Source: a bacterium (GTDB taxonomy: Bacteria; JAMCPX01). From it: a stretch of DNA of 6,597 nucleotides. Location of the stretch: positions 1 to 6,597 of the forward strand of contig JAJYLM010000121.1 in NCBI GenBank assembly GCA_021787655.1, written 5' to 3'. The translations under genes were made by a program, and so were the position numbers. Positions within the stretch are counted from its first letter, which is position 1, and each line of letters begins with the position of its first letter. The notes beneath the pieces were generated by a model. That model saw nothing but the letters and a program-made list of their open reading frames with translations, had not been told where the DNA came from and did no database searches. This document shows positions 1-6,056 of this stretch, one piece after another.

Positions 1-575
1 AATCCCCTGCGACCCCTTGTTCTCTTCAACGGGTCGGCCGAATCAGCAATATATTGAAGCTCCTGAAGTACAAATTGCGGTATCAGAAAAACTCCCTCGA
101 TAAAGCCGGTTTCACAGACATCAGCTATCCTTCCGTCGATGATGACCGATGTATCAAGCAGTTTATAACTGGCCGCCGTGTTTGCCGGTGTTGCACTGGT
201 CTTCAGCTCGCTGATGTCGAATTCCAGACCCTTCTTGGCACCAATGACAAGGCCCATATAGCCGAGAAGAATATTGATGATGATGTAGATTGAAAGACTG
301 ACCGACGGCTCATTGAGCAAATCCCGCAGCACACCATAGGTGAACAGGTTTCCTGCCAGGAGCCCGCCGAGCATACCAAGGGAGCCGCCTATAATGGCTT
401 TTATGTGCTGCTTCCGTAACAGCCGCTCAAATACTATAGCGAGTAATCCGAGGGCAACACCCAGTGCTGCTCCCGCTGCTGCCAACCCCTGCTGTCCCAG
501 CAATTTCAGGAAGATAACGTACCCGCTTAATCCCGAAAGCGCCAGGATCACCACTCTTAATATAATAAGTCCCAT
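1..575 (-). CDS. YacL-type membrane-anchored PIN/TRAM-domain protein, N-terminal part (runs off the left edge)
   Basis: Partial gene: 191 codons are readable from ATG at 575 down to base 1 with no stop. The start has AAGGA (585-589 complement) 9 bases upstream; another ATG at 585 is out of frame. Residues 1-115 hold about four hydrophobic segments (roughly 3-24, 33-50, 61-84, 92-112), followed by a short linker and the start of a PIN nuclease domain at about 138. The motif LLDTSVIIDGRI contains the first metal-binding Asp (D141), and LQEL supplies a second acidic residue (E172). This layout matches the Bacillus YacL family, in which a PIN domain and a C-terminal TRAM RNA-binding domain follow the membrane anchor; the TRAM part would lie outside the window. 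PIN domains are metal-dependent ribonucleases, but the substrate of this family is not well established. It lies 55 bases downstream of carD on the same strand, so co-transcription is likely. In related bacteria ispD and ispF often follow; that cannot be seen here. Confidence 0.9.
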   Translation of the reverse strand, partial: MGLIILRVVILALSGLSGYVIFLKLLGQQGLAAAGAALGVALGLLAIVFERLLRKQHIKAIIGGSLGMLGGLLAGNLFTYGVLRDLLNEPSVSLSIYIIINILLGYMGLVIGAKKGLEFDISELKTSATPANTAASYKLLDTSVIIDGRIADVCETGFIEGVFLIPQFVLQELQYIADSADPLKRTRGRRG

Positions 576-630
576 GATTTTTCATCCTTTCCATAACTAT
601 AAGATAGATCCCTTTTTAAAATAATAAAAC

Positions 631-1113
631 TTATTTACCGAAAATGCTGTTGATTTCTTTTTCCAGCATCTCCTTTTCCTTGCCCGTTACTATGACCAAT
701 TCCTTCAAAAGAAGATTTCTCGCTGTATCGAGGAGCTTTCGCTCACCAAAGGAAAGTTCTTTCTGAGTTTTCAGTAAAAAAAGGTCTTTTAAGACCTCTG
801 CTATTTCAAATACAGAACCTGTCTTTATTTTTTCCGTGTATTCCCTGAACCTTCTGTTCCATGTCTGGCTGTCAACGGTTATCCTTTTCTCCTTGAAAAT
901 ATCAAAAATCTTCGGCACCATGTCATTCGAAATCACCCTCCTGAGACCCACAGCATTTGCATTGTTCGTCGGTACCATGACTTTCATATTGTTTTCCAGA
1001 ATATTCATCACGTAAAAGGTATACTTGTCCCCAGCCACTTCCTTTATTTCTATCGCCACTATTTTTCCTACCCCGTGGGCAGGATAAACAGCAATATCAC
1101 CAACCTTAAACAT
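631..1113 (-). CDS. carD: CarD/CdnL-family RNA polymerase-binding transcription regulator
   Basis: A complete 160-residue protein, the usual length for stand-alone CarD/CdnL proteins. Residues 1-60 form the RNA-polymerase-interacting domain shared with the transcription-repair factor Mfd; the opening VGDIAVYPAHGVGKI is characteristic. Residues 65-160 form the helical C-terminal DNA-binding domain, with a DSQTWNRRFRE segment whose Trp (W85) corresponds to the Trp that CarD wedges into the minor groove at the upstream edge of the bubble, and a later LSFGERKLLDTAR motif. Family knowledge: CarD binds the RNA polymerase beta lobe and stabilises the open promoter complex, affecting rRNA and many housekeeping promoters. 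The start is firm: AAGGAGG (1120-1126 complement) sits 6 bases before the ATG. It leads an apparent operon with the PIN-domain gene and is transcribed away from the 1299 gene. A sigma-70-like promoter candidate lies at 1140-1168. Confidence 0.96.
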   Translation of the reverse strand: MFKVGDIAVYPAHGVGKIVAIEIKEVAGDKYTFYVMNILENNMKVMVPTNNANAVGLRRVISNDMVPKIFDIFKEKRITVDSQTWNRRFREYTEKIKTGSVFEIAEVLKDLFLLKTQKELSFGERKLLDTARNLLLKELVIVTGKEKEMLEKEINSIFGK

Positions 1114-1139
1114 TACAAGCCTCCTTGCAAACTTCTTAC

Positions 1140-1168
1140 ACGATATACAAAAACATTAAAAAAGTCAA
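1140..1168 (-). promoter_or_regulatory. Candidate sigma-70-type promoter of carD
   Basis: On the minus strand TTGACT (1168-1163) is followed after 17 bases by TATCGT (1145-1140). The -35 box matches the consensus at five of six positions and the -10 box at four. Transcription would begin near 1133, leaving a leader of about 20 bases that contains the AAGGAGG ribosome-binding site. This is a motif reading only. Confidence 0.5.
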
Positions 1169-1227
1169 TCTTCCCGTCATCAGCGCAACCTGCGGAAATA
1201 CAATGCCGGGAAGTTGTAAAACAATTA

Positions 1228-1257
1228 TTTAGCTTGCAATATGTTAATAATTATAAT
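1228..1257 (+). promoter_or_regulatory. Candidate promoter of the exported-protein gene
   Basis: A perfect TATAAT -10 box lies at 1252-1257 in the AT-rich divergent region. The -35 position is poor: at 17-base spacing it reads TTAGCT (1229-1234). Transcription would begin near 1264, about 35 bases before the ATG at 1299. The weak -35 could mean activator dependence, or that the TATAAT is a chance match in AT-rich DNA. Confidence 0.35.
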
Positions 1258-1298
1258 ACATTTTCAAAAAGTATCAAGCGCTGATAAAGGTGTATTGT

Positions 1299-1781
1299 AT
1301 GAAAAAAATAATACGTGGTCTCGGTGCATGTATGGTGCTGATGGCCTTTGCCCGCACAACGAACGCCATGGGTATATTCCAAAGTGATGTCGGCTATATA
1401 CCGATGCCCTTAATAAACATAAGCCTGACCTTGACAGACAATCTTGGCGTCATGACGACCGTCGAACATGGGAGTATTGACGGAAAAGACTATATTACCG
1501 GATACGATGGGTTGATTCTCAACGTTATCCCCTTGAAAAATATAGCATCCATCAGTTTTACAAAAACAACGAATACCCCGGCCGCTTTGATGGAAAAACT
1601 TGATAACAATCCGCTCAAGGCTGTTATTCAACTCAGAAATAATAAGACGCTGACCATTATCGTAGACGGGTCACTGATCTGCTTCGGTAAAACGCCGTAC
1701 GGTTATGTCAGGATTAAACTTGCAATGATTGACCGGATAGACTCCATAAAACGGATCGGAACAGCAAAGGACCACCAATAA
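1299..1781 (+). CDS. Small exported protein of unknown function
   Basis: I do not recognise this gene. From ATG at 1299 it encodes 160 residues. This start is preferred over the in-frame GTG at 1290 because AAAGG (1286-1290) lies 8 bases before the ATG and because it gives a clean signal peptide. The N-terminus is MKKIIRG, then a hydrophobic core (LGACMVLMAFA), then a polar stretch ending TTNA with a likely signal-peptidase I cut after that Ala (about residue 23). There is no lipobox. The mature part of about 137 residues is rich in short hydrophobic/polar alternations suggesting beta strands, with two similar-looking phrases, a Leu-Asn-Val-Ile-Pro-Leu-Lys-Asn-Ile-Ala-Ser-Ile stretch and a later Val-Arg-Ile-Lys-Leu-Ala-Met-Ile-Asp-Arg-Ile stretch. 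One Cys remains in the mature part. It is divergent from carD and 90 bases upstream of mrcA, so periplasmic or envelope location fits, but no function can be assigned. Confidence 0.8.
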   Translation: MKKIIRGLGACMVLMAFARTTNAMGIFQSDVGYIPMPLINISLTLTDNLGVMTTVEHGSIDGKDYITGYDGLILNVIPLKNIASISFTKTTNTPAALMEKLDNNPLKAVIQLRNNKTLTIIVDGSLICFGKTPYGYVRIKLAMIDRIDSIKRIGTAKDHQ

Positions 1782-1819
1782 ACCTGGAACGTTCCTGCGG
1801 CCGTTCTTACAAAATTCGC

Positions 1820-1848
1820 TTGAAAAATAACGATCCGTAACTTAAACT
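1820..1848 (+). promoter_or_regulatory. Candidate promoter of the PBP1A gene
   Basis: TTGAAA (1820-1825) and TAAACT (1843-1848) are separated by 17 bases, giving five and four matches to the sigma-70 boxes. The start of transcription would be near 1855, just before the AAGAAGG ribosome-binding site at 1858-1864. If real, mrcA can be expressed independently of the exported-protein gene, although read-through is also possible because no terminator is visible in the gap. Confidence 0.4.
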
Positions 1849-1871
1849 TGTACTTGAAAGAAGGCTCACGT

Positions 1872-4481
1872 ATGACAGAAGAAATAACGGAAAAGCAACC
1901 GGAAACACAGCAGAAGAATAATAATGGTATCCCGCCGGTAACGACGAAAAAAAAGAAGCGGATATGGCTCTTTGCAGGGATCATCCTGGTTTGTATCATC
2001 TTCCCGGTGGCATGGTATTTTTATATCACTTCAGATATTCCCCAAATTAACACCATCACCGACTACAAACCTCCGGTTGTAACCGATATTTACGGTGATG
2101 ATGGTTCTGTTATCGGGGAACTGTTTCTGCAGCGGCGTGTCCCCGTATCACTGGACCAGATGTCAAAGTATGTTCCCGAAGCCTTCCTTGCTGCAGAAGA
2201 TGCGACCTTCTACCAGCATGGCGGCGTTGATTATGAAGCAATCATACGGGCTGCCATCAAAGACCTTCTTGCTGGACAGATTGTCCAGGGAGGCAGCACG
2301 ATAACGCAGCAACTGGTTAAAACACTGCTCTTGACACCGCAAAAGACCATTACCAGAAAACTCAAGGAATTCGTTCTGGCAACACGGCTCGAACGGCACC
2401 TTACCAAAAACGAAATACTCGACATCTATCTCAATCAGATCTATCTCGGCGACGGCACCTATGGTGTTGAGGCTGCAAGTGAACAGTATTTCGGAAAGAA
2501 AGCGAAAGACCTCACACTGGCAGAGGCAGCCATCCTTGGCGGACTGCCGCGATCTCCGAACACCTATTCCCCGGTGAATTCTCCCCGGCGGGCAAAGCTG
2601 CGCCAGAAGTACGTCCTGACCAGAATGGCGGACCAGGGATTTATCTCAAAAACCGATGCGCAAATCGCCTATAACCAGCCGCTGAAAATCTATTTGAAAA
2701 ACGGCTACACCCCGAAAAATCTGGCCCCTTACTTTATGGAAATGCTGAAGCAGCAGTTGTTTGGCAAATACGGACAGGACGCCGTCCTTGAACAAGGACT
2801 CAAGGTCTATACCACCATCGACCCGATGATGCAAAAGGCTGCAAATGCAGCGTTGAAAAATGGTCTTATCCAGATAGCCAAACGCCAGGGATACCAGGGA
2901 CCTGAACAACTCCTGACCGGTGAACAAAACATCCAGAAATTCATCGCTAATGTCCGGAACAGCGAGCTTGCCGTATATCCGGATTATTACATGCTCACCT
3001 CCACAATGACGAACAACGGTGTGATCCCTGTTCAATACGAAATCAAACCGGGTGTCCTGTACCACGCTGTCGTAACAGGCTTCCTGCCATCAAACAAAGG
3101 CATTGAAATAAACGTCGGCGGTGAAAAGGGCATTATTGCGACATCCAGCATGAGCTGGGCACACCCGTTCAATCCGGACGCATGGTTTCCGCCGGTGACG
3201 GACCCGCACAAAGTTCTGCAGCCGGGCGATGTTATCCTGGTCAAAATGACCGCACAGCATAAAGGCTTTATGGAGTTTTCTCTCGAGACACAGCCGCAGG
3301 TCCAGGGAGCGCTCGTTGCCCTCGATGTTTCGACCGGGGCGATCAGGGCGATGGTAGGGGGCTACAGCTTCGCACAGTCACAGTACAACCATGCTGTCCA
3401 GGCCCAGCGGCAGGTAGGTTCTGCATTCAAGCCTATCTATTACGCTGCTGCACTGCAAAAGGGGTACACACCTGCATCGATCATCCTCGATACGCCCGTT
3501 GTTTATCAATACACGGACACGACGACCGGTACTCCGGAGACCGGAACGACGCCGACCACGCCGACAGTATGGAAGCCGCGGAATTACGACAAGACCTTTA
3601 CCGGACCTGTCACGCTGGAGGATGCTATAACGCACTCCAAGAACAATCCATCCATCCGGCTGTTGAATGCGATCGGCATGGACTATGCGATAAACTTTGC
3701 AAAGAAATTCGGGATAACCGAGACACTGCCCAGGGATCTCACGCTTGCCCTTGGATCGTGTTCGCTCAGTCTCAGCGATCTTGTCTCTGCGTACAATGTG
3801 TTTCCCAACTACGGCACCCTGGTCCCGTCATACTATATTGTAAAGGTCGTTGACCGGGATGGGGCGGTTCTCGAGAACGATCAGGTTGTTCCGCACATCC
3901 TCCATTTTTATCCTGCAATTTCATCAACAACCCTGTCCGCGGTGTCGATGACCGCGGCATCATCAGCGGATGCAATGACCGGGACATCGCAGACATCATC
4001 CACGATCACGGTGATGGCACCTGCTACTGCCTACGTGATGATCAGCATGCTCAGAAACGTCGTTGAACATGGTACGGGCTGGCGGGCGAATGCTCTCGGC
4101 GAACCGGCAGGCGGAAAAACCGGCACAACGGAGGACAACCGGGATGCATGGTTTATCGGCTTCACCCCTCACATTCTTGCTGGCGTCTGGGTCGGGTTTG
4201 ATAACAACAAAAGCCTGGGCAAGGGAGAGGTCGGGGGGGATGCAGCAGCGCCGATATGGCTGAGCTTTATGAAAGCTGCAGTTACCGCGTATCCGGACAC
4301 GGACTTCCCCATACCGCCGGGTGTCGTGTTCGCCCGTATCGACAAAAAAACGGGATTACTGGCAAAGCCCGATGACCCCAATGCACGCTTCGACGCATTT
4401 GTTGCAGGAACACAGCCTTCCCAGACAGCGGCGCAGGTCAACGCACAGCACGGCAACGAGTTCTTCCGGTTCAACCAGTGA
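1872..4481 (+). CDS. mrcA: Penicillin-binding protein 1A, bifunctional peptidoglycan glycosyltransferase/DD-transpeptidase
   Basis: A class A PBP of 869 residues, close to the E. coli PBP1A length of about 850. It polymerises lipid II into glycan strands and cross-links their peptides on the periplasmic side of the inner membrane. ATG 1872 is chosen because AAGAAGG (1858-1864) precedes it; an in-frame TTG at 1848 lacks such a site. Layout: a cytoplasmic tail with KKKKR (26-30), a membrane anchor (about 31-52), then GT51 with EDATFYQHGG (catalytic E109), GGSTITQQ (140-147), RKLKE (E166), KNEILDIYLN (179-188) and RQKYVL (244-249). An OB-like insert (about 385-475) marks the PBP1A type. The transpeptidase follows, with SAFK (nucleophile S517, K520), SKN (589-591) and KTGT (749-752), so all catalytic motifs are intact. 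Odd points are a Thr-rich stretch at 547-566 and a Ser/Thr/Ala-rich stretch at 683-713. The glycosylase gene follows 47 bases downstream. Confidence 0.97.
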   Translation: MTEEITEKQPETQQKNNNGIPPVTTKKKKRIWLFAGIILVCIIFPVAWYFYITSDIPQINTITDYKPPVVTDIYGDDGSVIGELFLQRRVPVSLDQMSKYVPEAFLAAEDATFYQHGGVDYEAIIRAAIKDLLAGQIVQGGSTITQQLVKTLLLTPQKTITRKLKEFVLATRLERHLTKNEILDIYLNQIYLGDGTYGVEAASEQYFGKKAKDLTLAEAAILGGLPRSPNTYSPVNSPRRAKLRQKYVLTRMADQGFISKTDAQIAYNQPLKIYLKNGYTPKNLAPYFMEMLKQQLFGKYGQDAVLEQGLKVYTTIDPMMQKAANAALKNGLIQIAKRQGYQGPEQLLTGEQNIQKFIANVRNSELAVYPDYYMLTSTMTNNGVIPVQYEIKPGVLYHAVVTGFLPSNKGIEINVGGEKGIIATSSMSWAHPFNPDAWFPPVTDPHKVLQPGDVILVKMTAQHKGFMEFSLETQPQVQGALVALDVSTGAIRAMVGGYSFAQSQYNHAVQAQRQVGSAFKPIYYAAALQKGYTPASIILDTPVVYQYTDTTTGTPETGTTPTTPTVWKPRNYDKTFTGPVTLEDAITHSKNNPSIRLLNAIGMDYAINFAKKFGITETLPRDLTLALGSCSLSLSDLVSAYNVFPNYGTLVPSYYIVKVVDRDGAVLENDQVVPHILHFYPAISSTTLSAVSMTAASSADAMTGTSQTSSTITVMAPATAYVMISMLRNVVEHGTGWRANALGEPAGGKTGTTEDNRDAWFIGFTPHILAGVWVGFDNNKSLGKGEVGGDAAAPIWLSFMKAAVTAYPDTDFPIPPGVVFARIDKKTGLLAKPDDPNARFDAFVAGTQPSQTAAQVNAQHGNEFFRFNQ

Positions 4482-4528
4482 CATTCCCCGGTGCCGTTCA
4501 AACACCGCAGCCGGATTGGTGACTCCAG

Positions 4529-5191
4529 ATGAGCATCTCAAAAAGAATCCAACTCGAACATATCTTTGATCTCCTGTATCAGCGGTTCGGAAAAAGGCAC
4601 TGGTGGCCCGCTGACTCACCGTTCGAAGTCGTGATTGGAGCTGTCTTGACCCAGAATACGGCGTGGAAAAATGTCGAAAAGGCGATCGCGAATTTGAAGC
4701 AGGCGCAGATGTTGTCCCCGGAAAAACTATACCGTGAACCTGTGTCCGGGATCGCAAATCTTATCAGGCCGTCGGGCTTTTACAATCAAAAGGCAAAAAG
4801 GCTCAAGCTTGTCGCAGCCTACATCACGGAAACCTGGAACGGTGATATGGACGCGATGTGCAGAAAAGAAACCGGGGCATTACGAAACGAGCTCCTCTCG
4901 ATCAACGGTATTGGAAAAGAGACTGCGGACAGTATCCTGCTGTATGCATGCAACAAGCCGGTCTTTGTGGTTGACAGCTACACGCACCGGGTATTTTCCC
5001 GTCACGGAATGGCCGCTGAAGAAGCGGGTTACGATGAGATTCAGGAACTTTTTATGGACAACCTGGACCATGGTACTCGGCTCTTCAATGAATACCACGC
5101 CCTGATCGTTGAACTTGCAAAAACCTTCTGCAAAACAAAACCACTCTGCGACCGCTGTCCTCTCTCGGACCTGCCGCGGGTAACAGTTTGA
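4529..5191 (+). CDS. HhH-GPD DNA glycosylase of the endonuclease III superfamily (MagIII/COG2231-like)
   Basis: A 220-residue base-excision-repair glycosylase, which removes damaged bases from DNA. The start is fixed: the in-frame TGA at 4520-4522 leaves ATG 4529 as the only usual start, with GGTGA six bases upstream. Visible motifs are GAVLTQNTAWKNVEKA (37-52), the helix-hairpin-helix with LLSINGIGKETADSILLYA (122-140) and the catalytic Asp in VVDSYTHR (D149). Where bifunctional endonuclease III has its Schiff-base Lys (GVGRKTA), this protein has Glu131 (GIGKETA), so a monofunctional glycosylase without AP-lyase activity is expected. GIGKE-type sequence followed by a Cys and VVD recalls Helicobacter MagIII, a 3-methyladenine glycosylase. 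The C-terminus has C201-x5-C207-x2-C210 but the fourth cysteine of the usual 4Fe-4S loop is absent (SDLPRVTV end). The substrate is inferred, not proven. It is probably in the mrcA transcript; there is no obvious functional link to cell-wall synthesis. Confidence 0.9.
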   Translation: MSISKRIQLEHIFDLLYQRFGKRHWWPADSPFEVVIGAVLTQNTAWKNVEKAIANLKQAQMLSPEKLYREPVSGIANLIRPSGFYNQKAKRLKLVAAYITETWNGDMDAMCRKETGALRNELLSINGIGKETADSILLYACNKPVFVVDSYTHRVFSRHGMAAEEAGYDEIQELFMDNLDHGTRLFNEYHALIVELAKTFCKTKPLCDRCPLSDLPRVTV

Positions 5192-5216
5192 CCCAAACGC
5201 TCTGCAGACGCGCTGC

Positions 5217-5900
5217 TTACGCCTTGCTGTCAATAAATGTTTTTATGGCAGTCAGTGTCTTCGATGCTGCCTCGACAAGTTCAAGGCCCAGCCCGTTGAC
5301 AACATGGTCGTCGGTCTCCTCCTTGAATGACCTCATAACTTTGGCCTTGCACTTGTGGGTCTCGACCTTTCCGTCCAGCGGCAGGAGAAGGTTCAGGCTC
5401 AGCAGGGAATTCAGGGGGATCATATCCTTGGTAATGATTGAAAGCCCGGAATAGCTCATGTCTTTGGAAAATGCGGATACCGCTTTGTCTTTATACATGT
5501 ACTTGACCTCGATGGATATATCATAGCGGTCTTCTTTCCGCACCTTCATGCTTACGAATTTTTTTATCTCCTCGAGAAAAGCGGATTCATTGATCGGTTT
5601 GCGGACAAAATCGTCGCACCCGGCCTTGATCGACTCGGACTTTTTCTCGGTTGAGGTGACCATGATGACGGGAATCTTCTTGAGAGCGGGATCGCTCTTG
5701 ATGATCCTGCAGCACTCGATGCCGTTCATCTTCGGCATTTCCAGATCGAGCAGGATGATATCCGGTTTTTCTATCTTGGCCAGTTTCAATGCTTCGGCTC
5801 CGTCTTTTGCCGTTATGATCCTTGATTCAGCCCTTCTCAGAAAGGAAACTTCGAGATCGAGAAAATTTCTCATATCATCGACCAGCAGGATTTTAATCAT
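5217..5900 (-). CDS. Response regulator with receiver (REC) and PilZ domains
   Basis: A complete 227-residue protein joining a phospho-acceptor domain to a c-di-GMP-binding domain. REC spans residues 2-118: acidic pair D8/D9, phospho-acceptor D52 (ILLDLEMPKMNG), T82 in VTST, and K101 in VRKP are all present. PilZ follows at about 120-220 with RKEDR (R121, R125) and DMSYSG (D147, S149, G152), which are the RxxxR and DxSxxG ligand-binding signatures, so c-di-GMP binding is expected. It has no DNA-binding or enzymatic output domain, which suggests action through protein contacts, for example in motility, polarity or surface behaviour. No histidine kinase is in the window, so the partner is unknown. 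ATG 5900 has a GGGGG tract (5907-5911 complement) about six bases upstream and a good promoter candidate behind it. Its stop is 25 bases from the convergent glycosylase gene. Confidence 0.95.
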   Translation of the reverse strand: MIKILLVDDMRNFLDLEVSFLRRAESRIITAKDGAEALKLAKIEKPDIILLDLEMPKMNGIECCRIIKSDPALKKIPVIMVTSTEKKSESIKAGCDDFVRKPINESAFLEEIKKFVSMKVRKEDRYDISIEVKYMYKDKAVSAFSKDMSYSGLSIITKDMIPLNSLLSLNLLLPLDGKVETHKCKAKVMRSFKEETDDHVVNGLGLELVEAASKTLTAIKTFIDSKA

Positions 5901-5925
5901 GAATATCCCCCTTTATACTTTTCCC

Positions 5926-5955
5926 TTTATATAAAAAACTGACCGGTCTTGTCAA
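5926..5955 (-). promoter_or_regulatory. Candidate sigma-70-type promoter of the REC-PilZ gene
   Basis: On the minus strand a perfect TTGACA (5955-5950) is followed by overlapping -10 choices: TATATA (5933-5928, 16-base spacer) or TATAAA (5931-5926, 18-base spacer). This predicts a leader of about 20 bases with the GGGGG ribosome-binding tract. A perfect 8-base palindrome, GACCGGTC (5941-5948), lies inside the spacer, and a second TTGACA sits at 5980-5975, 25 bases further upstream. The boxes are good enough for constitutive expression; the palindrome as an operator is speculation. Confidence 0.6.
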
Positions 5956-6056
5956 ATGCTTGCATCAATCTCCCTGTCAACGGTTTCCTCCGCCGGGAAG
6001 CCCTGCCCTGTTCAGCCAGAGAGCTGATCCGCATTTGGAGGACTCCCGATCAGGGC

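Noticed and set aside
54..624. Plus-strand frames of 79 and 94 codons at the left end (54-293 and 340-624)
   Set aside because: Both lie antisense to the PIN-domain gene, whose minus-strand reading gives a family-like protein through to the edge.
1290..1298. GTG at 1290 as start of the exported protein
   Set aside because: It overlaps the AAAGG ribosome-binding site that serves ATG 1299, and it would spoil the usual MKK signal-peptide start.
1848..1871. TTG at 1848 as start of PBP1A
   Set aside because: It has no ribosome-binding site and falls within the candidate -10 region; ATG 1872 has AAGAAGG at good spacing.
2646..3065. A 139-codon open frame on the minus strand inside mrcA
   Set aside because: It is antisense to a clear PBP1A coding region, has no recognisable domain and looks like a shadow frame.
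4356..4757. A 133-codon minus-strand frame across the mrcA/glycosylase junction
   Set aside because: It overlaps two well-supported genes on the other strand, and its composition (many Arg/Ser/Cys) is typical of a shadow frame.
5192..5216. A bidirectional terminator between the convergent stops
   Set aside because: Only a four-base stem (GCAG/CTGC) and no T-run are visible, too weak to call.
5548..5934. A 128-codon plus-strand frame opposite the REC-PilZ gene
   Set aside because: It is antisense to a gene with all REC and PilZ signature residues intact and has no domain of its own.
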